From: Centrapalus pauciflorus
Taxonomy: Eukaryota; Streptophyta; Magnoliopsida; Asterales; Asteraceae
Assembly (NCBI GenBank): GCA_020465985.1
Contig: JAANYP010004220.1
Coordinates: forward strand, 18,293-82,292
Direction: 5' to 3'
Length of the DNA stretch: 64,000 nt
This document shows positions 46,737-58,807 of the stretch, in pieces. The notes beneath the pieces are model-generated. The model made no database searches. It was not told the DNA's origin and was given only the letters and a program-made list of their open reading frames with translations. Position numbers and translations under genes: made by a program. The stretch's first letter is position 1; each line of letters starts with the position of its first letter.

Positions 46737-49700
46737 TTAGTCACTTTTGTTTAACATGCCCAGCTTGCTGACAAGGTAATTAAACCTTGTTTCATCAAGA
46801 GGTTTGGTGAAAATGTCTGCAAGCTGTTCATTTGTGGAAATAAAACTTACCTCCACATTACCTTTCTGAATGTGATCCCTGATGAAATGATGTCTGACTT
46901 CAATATGCTTTGTTCTTGAATGAAATACTGGATTGCTGGAAATGGCTATGGCACTTGTGTTATCACACAGAATAGGAATTTTCCTATACACAAGCCCATA
47001 ATCTTCAAGCTGATGCTGCATCCACAGGATCTGCCCACAGCAGCTTCCAGCAGCAATGTACTCAACTTCAACAGTAGAAGTGGACACTGAGTTCTGCTTC
47101 TTGCTACACCAACTTATCAACTTACCACCAAGGAGTTGACATCCACCTGTTGTGCTTTTCCTATCTAGCCTGCAGCCTGCAAAATCAGAATCTGAATAAC
47201 CTGTTAGTTCAAGGCTGGAGTCTTTGGGATACCAAAGACCCAAACCTGGTGTACCCTTCAGGTATCTGAAGATTCTCTTAACAGCAGCTAGATGAGATTC
47301 CTTTGGATCAGCTTGGAACCTAGCACACAGACAGGTGGCAAACATAATATCAGGCCTACTAGCAGTTAAGTACCGCAAGCTCCCAATCATACCTCTGTAG
47401 GCTGTTACTGAAACAGCTTTGCCACTGGTATCAGCATCCAATTTTACATTGGTTGCCATTGGGGTTTTAATAGGAGAACTTTGATCAAATTTAAACTTTT
47501 TCAAGAGATCTAAGGTATACTTTCTTTGATTTATGAAAATTCCAGTTGAGGTTTGTTTAACCTGTAATCCTAAAAAGAAAGTAAGTTCCCCCATCATACT
47601 CATTTCATATTTAGATTTCATGAGTAATGAAAAATTCTTGCACAGCTGCTCATTTGTAGAACCAAATATTATATCATCCACATAAATTTGAACAAGCATA
47701 ATATCAGATTTCACCTTCTTTATGAACAGTGTAGTATCCACTTTACCTCTGGAATACCCATTGCTCATAAGGAATTCAGTAAGAGTGTCATACCAGGCTC
47801 TAGGGGCTTGTTTGAGTCCATAGAGAGCTTTGTCCAACTTATAGACAAAACCTGGATGATGTTCATTTTCAAAACCTGGAGGCTGCTTGACATAAACTTC
47901 TTCTTGCAGCTTACCATTCAAAAATGCACTCTTCACATCCATTTGAAATACCTTAATGCTTTTATGAGCAGCATAGGCTAGATACAAACGAATTGCTTCT
48001 AGCCTGGCCACAGGAGCAAATGTCTCATCATAGTCAATTCCTTCCTCCTGTCTATAGCCCTAAGCAACCAGTCTTGCCTTATTTCTTATGACATGACCTT
48101 GCTCATCCATCTTATTTCTGAAGACCCATTTAGTGCCAATTATAGTTTTACCTTTAGGAGCAGGGACCAGCTTCCATACCTTGTTCCTTTCAAACTGATT
48201 GAGTTCCTCTTGCATGGCAGTGATCCAATTGGCATCTTTTAGTGTTTCATCCACTTTCTATGGCTCCATTAGTGAAACAAAGCTAGAGAACATACAGAAG
48301 TTCCCTAAGCTGTCCCACCTTGTTTGTACCCCTTTGTTAATGTCACCAATTATTTGATCATTTGGGTGACATCTGATCCACTTAGGATCATTCTTCAATG
48401 ATGATTCTTCTGAATTATCAGCAGCTTCAGCAGGTCCTGTTGAACAGCTCTCAAGATTTTCAGACACACTGTTGTCTTGAGCCTGCTCACCTGTTGAACA
48501 AGACTGACCACTGTTGAACATATCAGCAGAGGAGCCAGGAAAATCAGCATTGATAGGTTCAGGACATCTAGTTGTAATTAGGTCAGTACACTTATTCACA
48601 CAGGATGTATTGACATAATCATCATCATGCCCATCATGATTAACAGGTTCCACACTGGGTGTTGTGGAAGCTTTTGAGTCCTCTTCACTGTTTGAATGCA
48701 TCAGATCATCAAAGTTTAACTCTCCTGAAACTAATTCAGGAACAGCTTTGGTGGTAGCATTCTTGGACTCTTCAAAGGTGACATTGATAGATTCATCTAT
48801 CACCTTTCTTTTGTTTTTGTACACTCTGTAGGCTTTAGAGATAGCAGAGTAGCCAACAAACACACCTTCATCAGCTTTTGGTTCAAACTTTGCCAGTTGA
48901 TCTCTTTAATTCAAAATGAAGCAGGGACAACCAAATACATGGAAGTAACTGACATTTGGTTTCCTCCCTTTGAGCAGCTCATAGGAAGTTTTGTTGAACC
49001 TTTTCACCACTAAGGATCTGTTTTGGGTGAAGCAGGCAGTGTTAACAGCTTCAGCCCAGAATGATGAAGGTAAACCAGATGCACACAGCATGGTTCTAGC
49101 AGCTTCAATGAGAGTTCTGTTTCTCCTTTCAGCAACTCCATTTTGTTGTGGAGTTCTTACAGCTGAAAAGTTTTGAGTAATTTCTTTCTCTTCACAGAAA
49201 TCTTCAAGAGTATTGTTTCTGAATTCAGTACCATGATCACTTCTAAGCTGCTTTACTTGGGCAGAGTTCAGCATTTCCATCTTTTTCACAAATCCAATAA
49301 TTTCTCAAGCAGCCTCTCCTTTGCTCTTCAAGAAGATAACCCATGTGTACCTGGAGAACTCATCAACCATTACTAGAGTATATCTTCTTCCTCCTATACT
49401 TGGGACATTAACAGGTCCAAACAAGTCCATGTGGATTAAAAAGAGAGGAGTATCAATATAGAAGTTATGTTTGGATTTAAATAATGATTTTCTCTGCTTG
49501 CCTTTCTCACAAGCTGTGCAGAGTTTATCTTTAACAAAGGTCATAGAAGGCAAACCTGTCACCAACTCTTTCTTAAAGAGTTTGTTGATGTTCTTGAAGT
49601 TCAGATGTGACAGCCTTTTGTGCCATAACCAGTTTAAGTCTGCATTTGTTCTTGTGAGGAAGCAGGTTTCACTTGTGGGATCAGCAGATTGCATGTCCAC

Positions 49701-50030
49701 AACATATACACTTTTCTTTCGTTGAGCACACAGCACAACTTTGCCTTGGGGATCCAATATGTAACCCAGGTGCTCATCAAAGTTAACCTTATAGCCAGCA
49801 TCACACAGTTGGCTTATGCTAACAAGGTTATGTTTTAGCCCAACTACATAGGCTACTCTTTTGAACACTACAGCACCAGCTTTAAGAGTTCCATATCCCT
49901 CGGTGGATCCCTGTACATTGTCACCAAATGTGACTTTTGGCCCCTTTTCAGGCCTGAGATCACTCAGCATGTCCTTACAACCTGTCATGTGCCCTGAGCA
50001 GCCACTGTCCAAGTACCAAACCTGGGATGG
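46737..50030 (-). pseudogene. copia-3 pol: protease, integrase, RT, RNase H
   Basis: Protease motif LDSGCSGHMTG near 50015. Integrase HHCC (LWHKRLSHLNF, CTACEKGKQ) and core Asp in IHMDLFGP lie in 50012-49305. After a TGA near 49305 the core continues with Asp in RSDHGTEF and Glu in GVAERRNRT (49289-48906), so the triad is present. After a TAA (about 48906) come KADEGVFVGYS and an acidic linker, a TAG near 48256, then RT from 48254 (TIIGTKWVF, ARLVA), a TAG at about 48060, and 48011-46737 with [36 protein letters not shown], RNase H DSDFAGC and [12 protein letters not shown], ending MLNKSD. STVEVEY has Val where Ala is usual, and the RNase H catalytic Glu is kept. Confidence 0.93.
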
Positions 50031-50039
50031 TTGTTTTTC

Positions 50040-50060
50040 CTGCAGAGTGATAAGAAGAAT
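50040..50060 (-). promoter_or_regulatory. Splice-acceptor-like sequence at the copia-3 gag/pol junction
   Basis: On the minus strand TTCTTCTTATCACTCTGCAG follows the gag stop by a few bases and precedes the protease frame. It corresponds in position to 18484-18504 of SIRE-A. Splicing use is inferred. Confidence 0.4.
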
Positions 50061-50061
50061 A

Positions 50062-51130
50062 TTAGATACTTTTAGGGTAACTCATCACAGAGATGAGTTC
50101 TCCTACTTCATCAACATTTGTTGATGGACTTGTAATGTCAACTCTAATATTCCCTATTTGAATGGTATCAGATTGAATACCACTCTCATTGACTAAGGTG
50201 TTTCCAACACTGTTTATGTTGGCAGTGAGGGAAGCATCAGAGTCAGCAGGCCTCATGTCCCCAGTTTCAGGACAGTCTTTGGCCAGATGTGTCTTCATTC
50301 CACATTTATAACACTTTCTCCTTTTAGCATTTTTGGAAGAAGACCTTTCAGAAACACATTCTGGGTTATTTCTGTTGATTCCATCAGCAGGTTTAGCAAA
50401 TTTATTACTTTTTGATGAATCAACAGCTTGAGTGGAAAGTTCAATAGCCACAGCTTTGCCTGTCTCTTCTTTCTTCTTTTTAGGAGGGCATATATCAAAG
50501 ATAGGAAGCTTAATTGGCTTTTGAATCTCCACAGGTTTAGGAAACTTATTCCCAGATTTCTCAGGCTGAGCAATGACTTTGCCTTTGCCCTTCCTGAGAT
50601 GTGATTGATGTTGCCTATCAACATAATCATTATTTCTGGTTTTTAAATACTTATTCTCATTTAAAACCAGTTTATCACTATGACTTGAAAACTTATTTGA
50701 AATCACAGCAGGTCTGCCTTCAACCTGAGACTTATTCTTGTTAAAGGCAGACTGCTTAACTTTTGAAAACTTATTTTCAAAATGTTCAGCATTAAAAGGA
50801 TTAGTATGCCTTTTTACACCAGCTTTAGACCCAAAGTCTGTTTTGTCAACAGGTTTGGTGTCCACAGCTGCAGTTTGGACATGCTTTCCTTTCTTTTGCT
50901 TGTGTGAATCAGCAGAACACTTAGCAAGCTTATTTGATGGAAAACTCATTTCATCAACAGCTTTTGAGCTAGGTTCACACGAGCTGTCAGTGTTTTGAGG
51001 CCTGACAAACCTGTTTGTTGAGATTAATTTACCATTCACTTTTTGAATAAAAGTGTTTGGAAGCTCACCAAGAGTGGACAAGTCTTCTTTTAAATTATTA
51101 ACCTCAACAATGGAAGTTGCTGTGTCAAGA
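50062..51130 (-). pseudogene. copia-3 gag, 3' part with CCHC knuckle
   Basis: Continues from gag at 57060 across the nested element; the frame runs through DTATSIVEVNNLKEDLSTLG. It is Lys/Ser-rich, with one CCHC-type knuckle CYKCGMKTHLAKDC (50313-50272) and a C-terminal tail ending VMSYPKSI at the TAA 50062-50064. The protease frame that follows is not the same frame, so a shift, readthrough or splicing is required to make Gag-Pol. Confidence 0.85.
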
Positions 51131-51456
51131 TGTGAATTCACTTTTCATGCAATTCAATCGTATACAACACAATCAATATGAACAATTATCAATCAAACAC
51201 AATCTATTGAATGATTAAGAGAGAAAATATTACATTGGAGGTTTCGGCTTTCTTGCAAAGCAATCCTTCTTTCTCTCTAAATCAGATCCATATGTGTGTG
51301 TGTGTAATCTTCGATTCATAGCAGCATGCGTAGCATACATTTCTATTTATACACAATACACAAGTATTGTGTATTTACACATATAACCCCTAATCTATTG
51401 AGTATTTACAATTATATACAATATAATTGTTTCATCTCTATTATTTATTCCCAACA
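51131..51456 (-). repeat. Nested element LTR, copy 1 (3' LTR)
   Basis: TGTGAATTCAC to ATTCCCAACA on the plus strand; followed by the polypurine tract complement TTCTCCCCCTTAG (51457-51469). Confidence 0.95.
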
Positions 51457-51469
51457 TTCTCCCCCTTAG

Positions 51470-53603
51470 AGATGAACTCAATTATTAAAGTAATATTCAT
51501 TTCAGCTCTACAAATAATGTCCCTAACAATCTCCCCCTTAGAGATGAAATCAATTTTCTGATAAAAGATCATTTCAGGGACTTTTTCGTGAATATTCTTC
51601 TTTTCTCTGATCTCTGAATCTTCTTCTTTTCTTTATTTGACTCTCTCTGATCTTCACATATCTTCTTCTCTGAACTTCTCTTTTCTTGTATTTTCTTGTA
51701 AGTACACTCCCCCTTGAATCATGAATAGCTTTTTAATTCTCTCCCTTGATCAATTCATTTGATATGATGTAGCAATTGTCTTCAGTTGACTTCAATCTAC
51801 TCAACTGTTGTCTCTGAACTTTAGTTTTTCTCCCCCTCATGATGATCATAAGAATTATGAAAATCATGCAAAATCTTCAGAGACATTAATTCATTGAAGT
51901 TTACAGTAGCAGAAATACAACAACGATTACAATTTCAAAATATTTCAAATTGACTTTCTCCCTCCTCCCCCTATACAAAACCAACCTAACTCACTCTTCC
52001 TCAAAAATTTCACTCCCCCTCGAATTGATACTATATCTTTTTAGAACAAAAACAAAGCTTTACAACTTTGGGGAAAATGAAACACATTCATTTTGTGAGA
52101 AAATGAGTCCAGGTCCACATAGGATTCCTGTTTACACAATAGACAAAATCTATGTGACCTACGTTCAGCGCTGGCATGATAGTAACACTGGTAGGATTTC
52201 TAAATAGTCATCATGAAATCCTTTATCATGAAAGAATCACTCATATTTGTTCCGGCTTAGTCACTTTGGACTAGCAGTTTATAGTCACGCAGACTGTCAG
52301 ACTCGATGTGTCCTAAAATAGTATATAATCAGCTCTAGACACAATGTGCATCAAATGAAGTGGGAGACCGGAGCAAATGTCTTCCTTCTTTCAATATCAA
52401 TAATATCCAAATGATATATCGATAGAAATGTGTTAGATCTCCATAATTATTGAAACAGAAATCTTTTGAGAGATAACTGAGTAGTTGGTGGGGTTAAGTG
52501 CATGCGTCACTGGGTCCTGACGTCTTTTTCAATATCAAGTCGCCTAGGGCTTGATAGATTATGTGGTTTACCCAGCAGACACAGTGTAGGATAGGATTAT
52601 CTTTTCTTCAAATCCTTTCTCAACTCTCAGCTCTCAGCATTTTTCAACCTAGCTCCCTTCGGCTCACTTTTCAGAATTAAATTCAGTCAGCTTTATACGA
52701 AAAGCATAATCTGATGCACCGCCATCGCCTTTTAATATCCCTCTCATTTACATTTTACCTCTGCTCGACCCTGTCAGTATCCCGTGATAACTGACACTTC
52801 TCAACTAATAAACCTAAAGAACCCTCACCCACACAAACTATAGATGGTTTGCTCCTTGGGTAGGTCTTCCGGTTCTGGTTAGACCGTAGAAGCGAAATTT
52901 ATGCCTATCACTCAGATTGGTGCATAATCGAAGTCAGCAGAAATATTTTCAGCTTTGAAGCTCAAGGGATATCAGAGAGATTATATTCAAAGAATATGGG
53001 AGATATCATAAAAAAAAAATAGAAAATCTGATATATGAAATGAAAAGAACCAGATTTTCTTGAAAGAATTAGCACTTGGGAGATAACAGAGAGAATCCAT
53101 TATAAATTGGAAGCATTGTAACAAAGAGAATCTCAGAAGAAATGAGATAATGAAAATCAAAGAGATTAGATCAATTAATCTCAATGAGAGATTCAGAGAA
53201 TCAGAAAAAAAATGAAAATATTTTGCTTTTCAGCACAAAAACTCTTTTTATGTGTGTATCAAATATTTTCATGAAAAATCACACACAGTTTTGAAAAATG
53301 TCATCGTCAAAGTGCGTCTAAAACTCCCCCTAGAAATAAGCACACAAAGTTAGTCAACTCAGAGAAATTAAATCAGGAGCAAAAAATTATAAAAATAAAA
53401 ACTCCCTCTTTGTCAATTTCAGCTTCAGAGTTGAATTCAGGGCAGGAATTCCAGTAAGATTTGTCTCTCAGACTCGGGTTCTAATCGGAAATGATTAGAA
53501 GCCATGTGTCGCATACGGGTCTTGATCTGATGTAATCAAGAGCCTATTGAAATGAAGAACGGGTCCTTATCTGAAATGATAAGAAACCTACAACCTGTAA
53601 AGT
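51470..53603 (-). other. Nested element 3' non-coding region
   Basis: 2.1 kb without recognised coding sequence. A second TCTCCCCCTTAG occurs at 51530-51541, a possible additional polypurine tract. The first 372 bp of the internal side (51457-51828) are duplicated at 56379-56750. 51580-51710 is CT-rich (TTCTTCTTTTCT-like). Confidence 0.7.
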
Positions 53604-54815
53604 TTAAGATATCTTTGGTATCCAAACAGATTTGGATCCAGACTTGTTAGCGCTCTTGGGTACCCATTTCAAAACGGGTTTTGGTACCCACTTGTACTTG
53701 GGTTTAGATACCCATTGCAAGTTATAACTATCAGCTTCTCTTTCAAAAGCAGAAAACAAATTTCTTTGAGTATGAGAAAACTGAATATCTGAATTTCTAA
53801 AGAAACTTGAATTTGAATGATCAGACTTTTGCGAACTCTTCTTTTTGAAAAACTGTCCGGTTCTTGCATGTTTCTGATAATACTTGGTATTTGTCTGTGA
53901 AAATGTTTTCTGATTAGAATGACCAGTATTTTTAGAAACTTTAAGAAAATTTGACTTCGAAGATTCACCGGTGTAAATCTTGACCGGAAGTTGTTCAACA
54001 ATTTTATCTTTGCCGCTGTGTATCTTTAACAGATACTTAAGTTTAAGATCTGAAGAAGAATCAAACTTAGCAGAGTTAGTTAGATTCACTTCACTTTCAG
54101 AAGACAAACCAGAGTGATTAACATTAGATTTTAAACACACTGAAGAAGGGGTCTTAACCTTTGACTTAGTTGATGAAGTAAACACATGTAATTGTTTTGT
54201 AAGATGAAGTATCTGATCTTCCAAACTTTTGATAATGACTAAATTTGAATTTCTGTCATGATCAAATGATTGGTAATCAGATTTAAAAGATTGTTCTTTG
54301 ATTAAGAACATTTGTCTTTCATCTTCAAATAATTCAGATTTTGATTTAAAATTTTATTCTTTAAGTAAGAACTCATGTCTTTCCTTCTCAATCAAATCTT
54401 TAGTTAAAGACAACTCTTGTTGAAGAGCAAAAATTTCTTCATTTTTGTTTAAAATACAATTCTGATCAGTTTGTTTTGTCTTAGAAAGTGTATCTTCAAG
54501 ATCCTTAACTTTCTTGTAAAGATCAGATCTTTCAGGCAAAATATATTTCAGTTGAGTTGCATTCTGAAAATTTTCTTGTTTAAGCTCATCAAGTTCTTTA
54601 AGTAATTCAGATATTTTCAATTGATGAGCACAACTCTCAGAGTTTTGTTTTTCTTTTAAGTTTTGAATTTCTTCATTCAGTATTTGTACGTCACGTAACG
54701 CCAAATGTTTATCAGTATTTAACTGAACGAGAATGTCGTAATTGTTCTTACGAATCTTTTCAAATTCAGTAAGTTTGACAATCAGCTCAGACTTTGAAAA
54801 TTGTTCAAACACCAT
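53604..54815 (-). pseudogene. Nested element protein: coiled coil plus WVPK-repeat Gag-spacer-like ORF
   Basis: One frame from the ATG at 54815 with a TAA at 54354-54356. Residues 1-150 are a charged coiled coil (VKLTEFEKIRKNNYDILVQL, EEIQNLKEKQ, LLKELDELKQEN). After the stop it continues with more coiled coil and a Ser/Lys-rich tail containing three WVPKP or WVSKP units (SKPKYKWVPKPVLKWVPK) and ending SVWIPKIS. WVPK-type tails are found at the Gag C-terminus of Sirevirus-like elements; here no UBN2 core, CCHC knuckle, protease or polymerase accompanies it. It may be a remnant or a structural protein of a non-autonomous family. Confidence 0.65.
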
Positions 54816-56040
54816 TATGAATTGCAGAAAAATGAATCTTCCAAGATCTTTTATGGAAAAACTGAGTGAATTCTGATAAAACTTTGAAAAACTATTTCAA
54901 TTAATGATAACTCGTGAAAAATCAGCTCTGAAATGACTTTTTGACTTTGAAATTTCAGCTTTTCTGCAGAAAAATGCCCGTAACTTTTTTCTGGAGTGGA
55001 ATTGGGCCTCGAAAATTTACTTGTGCCGGTTCTAGAAATGTAGCTCTCTGTTTAAGCTTCGATTTGACGTATGGTAGGCCTTCTAACTATGTTCCAGTCA
55101 AAAGTTATGACCAATTTAAGCAGAATAGGTCATATAGTCAAACTCGAATGATAAAAGAATGAAACTCGAATGATATGAGATGAAACTCGAATTATTAAGG
55201 TTGAAACTCGATCAAAGAAAGATGAAACTCGAACTATAAATGATCAAACTCGAATGATGAATTATCAAACTCGAATGATATGATATGCAACTCGAATGAA
55301 TTTATGTTAAACTCAAATGAAATGGAATGAAACTCGATCAATTAAGCTTGAAACTCGAATGATTAAGGCTTAAAACTCGAATCATAAGGCATGAAACTCG
55401 ATGAATGTATAATCAATCTCGATACACAGTGAATCAAACTCGAAATAAGCATATATCAAACTCGATCAATTAAGAAATAAACTCGATCATTTAAGGATAA
55501 AACTCGAATAAAGCATACATAAAACTCGAATGAAGCATTCATCAAACTCGAATGCCTTCTTTATAAATCTCGAATGCCTTCTTTATAAAACTCGAATTAC
55601 ACTATGAATTTAGTTATGCCCGAGTTTTATCATTTTTCAACAAAAAACAAGATCAAATTCAAACTTTTTCAACAAAAATCCATGAATTGACCTCAAATTG
55701 ATTTTGAAGGTTCGTTTTAATAGCAGAAACAACTTTTGTGAAATTACTTTGGCTAATTCTTGATTAAAAACCAAAAATCGACCAAAAACCTCAAGAACAC
55801 ACACTTTTTCAAAAAATCTGAAATTTCTCAATTAAATTCTGTGTGTTTTGAGATAATATTTGATGTTTATATCATCAGATTTGTCTTTAAATTTCACACC
55901 TTCGATCCAAAATTCAGAACATTTCATCCACAGAATCAAAATCCTCAATTGATTTTCGGATTTTCAAAAAATTGAATATAACAGTGTTCTTAAAAAAATC
56001 GATTTCAGATTCAAAATTCACTCATATTCAGCCATATTAG
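54816..56040 (-). other. Nested element leader
   Basis: 1.2-kb non-coding leader; its middle is the 21-bp AAACTCGAA array (55140-55612). 55620-56030 is AT-rich, with AATTCAAACTTTTTC-type words and no ORF of known family. Confidence 0.75.
55140..55612. repeat. 21-bp period array, core AAACTCGAATGA (about 22 units)
   Basis: Units start at 55140, 55162, 55183, 55204, 55225, 55246, 55267, 55288 and 55309, i.e. almost exactly every 21 bp, and continue with small indels to about 55612. The AAACTCGA core is conserved while the 9-12 bp between cores varies. Confidence 0.93.
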
Positions 56041-56052
56041 GCTCTGATACCA
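56041..56052 (-). other. Primer binding site of the nested element
   Basis: GCTCTGATACCA, complement of the initiator tRNA-Met site, 2 bp from LTR copy 2. Copy 3 has no primer site beside it. Confidence 0.93.
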
Positions 56053-56054
56053 AT

Positions 56055-56378
56055 TGTGAATTCACTTTTCATGCAATTCAATCATATACAACACAATCAA
56101 TATGAACAATTATCAATCAAACACAATCTATTGAATGATTAAGAGAGAAAATATTACATTGGAGGTTTCGGCTTTCTTGCAAAGCAATCCTTCTTTCTCT
56201 CTAAATCAGATCCATATGTGTGTGTGTAATCTTCGATTCATAGCAGCATGCGTAGCATACATTTCTATTTATACACAATACACAAGTATTGTGTATTTAC
56301 ACATATAACCCCTAATCTATTGAGTATTTACAATTATATACAATATAATTGTTTCATCTCTATTATTTATTCCCAACA
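56055..56378 (-). repeat. Nested element LTR, copy 2
   Basis: Complete LTR between the primer site and the duplicated 3' region. Confidence 0.95.
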
Positions 56379-56750
56379 TTCTCCCCCTTAGAGATGAACT
56401 CAATTATTAAAGTAATATTCATTTCAGCTCTACAAATAATGTCCCTAACAATCTCCCCCTTAGAGATGAAATCAATTTTCTGATAAAAGATCATTTCAGG
56501 GACTTTTTCGTGAATATTCTTCTTTTCTCTGATCTCTGAATCTTCTTCTTTTCTTTATTTGACTCTCTCTGATCTTCACATATCTTCTTCTCTGAACTTC
56601 TCTTTTCTTGTATTTTCTTGTAAGTACACTCCCCCTTGAATCATGAATAGCTTTATAATTCTCTCCCTTGATCAATTCATTTGATATGATGTAGCAATTG
56701 TCTTCAGTTGACTTCAATCTACTCAACTGTTGTCTCTGAACTTTAGTTTT
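56379..56750 (-). repeat. Duplicated 3' internal segment of the nested element
   Basis: 372 bp matching 51457-51828 with one substitution seen (CTTTTTAATT versus CTTTATAATT). It is joined to LTR copy 3 through a 4-bp TTTT microhomology (56747-56750). Confidence 0.93.
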
Positions 56751-57059
56751 CATGCAATTCAATCATATACAACACAATCAATATGAACAATTATCAATCA
56801 AACACAATCTATTGAATGATTAAGAGAGAAAATATTACATTGGAGGTTTCGGCTTTCTTGCAAAGCAATCCTTCTTTCTCTCTAAATCAGATCCATATGT
56901 GTGTGTGTAATCTTCGATTCATAGCAGCATGCGTAGCATACATTTCTATTTATACACAATACACAAGTATTGTGTATTTACACATATAACCCCTAATCTA
57001 TTGAGTATTTACAATTATATACAATATAATTGTTTCATCTCTATTATTTATTCCCAACA
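56747..57059 (-). repeat. Nested element LTR, copy 3 (truncated by 11 bp)
   Basis: Identical to copy 2 by eye, except that it lacks the first 11 plus-strand bases (TGTGAATTCAC). Its outer end has the normal CCCAACA terminus next to the target-site duplication. Confidence 0.93.
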
Positions 57060-58745
57060 CAAGATCCCCTCCAAGATAGGCTTGGATTTGTGCAGGAATC
57101 TGCTGACTTATGCAGTGGCTGACTTTTTGTGCAGATTGGCACCAAGAGTCAACCATCTTTTGTAGTTTAGCATGTTTTATATCTGTTTCTCTCTTTTCTT
57201 CCAGTAAAATGGAATTGATGTGTTTTAATTCATCAAGCTCAGCTTCCAACTTATGGAAGCTGTCCAGTTTACTGGTCTTTGTTTCAATATCAGTTTTAAG
57301 CTTAGAGATTTCAGATAATAAAACAGCATGCTTTTCAACAGCAGCTTTTAGAACAACAAGCATATATTCAAACATTTTAACTTTTTCTTCAGAACTGTAA
57401 TCCATAAAATTTTGTACCTTATACATCATTGTAGGGTTCCAGTTCTCCAAGCTGCTGAAAGCTTCAGCTTCAGCCAGATCCTGTTTGAAATTGCTTGTTG
57501 ATGGGACATCAGTGTTGGCCATCAGACAGTTGTTGTCTTCTTCATCAGATGATGAATCAGATTCCTCCCAGTCACAAGTTTCAGCCATTAGTCCCTTTTG
57601 CCTGTTAGAAACCACTGAGTTTTCTAACTTCCTAAGCTTGGCCATGGCCATAAGGTACTTAACCCTATAGCCATCATCCTTGTTTGTCTTGTGTGGTTGG
57701 ATGTCTGATCAACAGCTTTTGACACACAGGCAGCAGCTATATGGCCAGTTTTGCCACATTTGAAGCACTCAGCTTTGGTCTTGTCAAATGCTTTCTTTTT
57801 TACAGCATTTGAGTTTCCTTGTAGCATGTTTCTTCCAAAACTTTTCTTGTTGAACCTTTTGACAAGCATGGCTATCATCTTCTCATCATCCAGTTCAGTA
57901 CTATCTGCATTGTCTTCCTCATCAGACATTTCCTCCTTATCATCAGCCTGTTGATCAGGTTGAGTGAACACATCACTTATTTGATTTACAGGTTGTCTCA
58001 CATTAGCCACAAAGGCTGCACCTTTCTTAGATATTTCCAAGGCATTTCTTTTCTGTTGCCTTGATTGCTCATCATTTAGTAAGGATCTATATAAGTTAAC
58101 AAGATCCATACTTTTGATAGTACCTGAATTCCTTAAGATTGTAGAAAAATAATTTCATTCTTCAGGCAGAACATCCAAGAACTTGTTTACCAAAGTCAGG
58201 CTGTCCTTGGTGATCCCAACAGCTTTGAGATCATTTACAAGAGCGATAAACCTGGAGTAGGTTTCAGTGAGGGTCTCTTTTGGTTTTGCAAAGAAGAGTT
58301 CATACTGTCTAACAAGATTATTAATCCTGTTGTCAAGTGTGATTGTGGGTCCATCATAGACGGTACACAAAGTATCCCACATCTCCTTGGCAGTCTTCAT
58401 CTTCTCAACCTGTTTGAACACATCATCAGGCAGAGAGATGACCAGATTGTTTCTAGCCTTTGCATCAAGAGCTACCAGTCTTTTGTCTTCATCAGACCAT
58501 TGAGCTTTTGCTTTCTCAAGTGTTCTGATTTCAGGAGCAGCTCCTTCAACAGCAGGAGTTATTGTTGTAATAGAGGTTGGCACATAGGGACCCTCCATTA
58601 CAATCTCTGGTAGTTGTACATCCAGATTCTCTAAGTAGAGCATCATTCTGCACTTCTAGCCAGAAAAGTTCTGATGATTGAACTTTGGAGGTTTGCCCAT
58701 TGAGCCATTGTCATAGTATGAGGAATTTGCAGCACTGTTGTCCAT
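57060..58745 (-). pseudogene. copia-3 gag, 5' part (UBN2, CCHC, coiled coil)
   Basis: Start ATG is the complement of 58743-58745 (MDNSAANSSYYDNGSMGKPP). A TAG (58656-58658) stands where the DUF4219 motif has Trp. Then comes the UBN2 region 58646-58155 (AKARNNLVISLPDDVF, AKEMWDTLCTVYDG, LVNKFLDVLPEE), a TGA again at a Trp position (about 58155), and 58109-57640 with the first knuckle CFKCGKTGHIAAAC. A frameshift lies near 57655. 57651-57060 encodes ETCDWEESDSSSDEEDN and a coiled coil, ending at the CAAGA duplication of the nested element. Two Trp-to-stop changes (TGG to TAG or TGA) fit C-to-T decay on the template strand. Confidence 0.88.
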
Positions 58746-58807
58746 GGAAATTTCGGGAGAATGAGAGATCTAGAATGACACACACTCTAGCCTGCTCTGA
58801 TACCAGT
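58746..58807 (-). other. copia-3 leader and primer binding site
   Basis: 58793-58805 (TGCTCTGATACCA) is the complement of the initiator tRNA-Met site TGGTATCAGAGCA, 2 bp from the 5' LTR. The leader is only about 50 bp, much shorter than in the other copia elements here. Confidence 0.9.

Larger units (their letters stand above)
51131..57059 (-). mobile_element. Nested non-autonomous copia-like element with three LTR copies
   Basis: Flanked by a perfect CAAGA duplication (51126-51130 and 57060-57064). LTR copies lie at 51131-51456 (326 bp), 56055-56378 (324 bp) and 56747-57059 (313 bp, lacking 11 bp). Between the second and third is a second copy of the 372 bp that follow the first LTR (51457-51828 versus 56379-56750, one difference by eye). 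A primer site (56041-56052) and polypurine tract (51457-51469) mark minus orientation. It encodes only a coiled-coil/WVPK protein and has no pol, so it must be mobilised in trans. LTR copies are almost identical: one C/T change and a TG-repeat difference. Confidence 0.93.
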
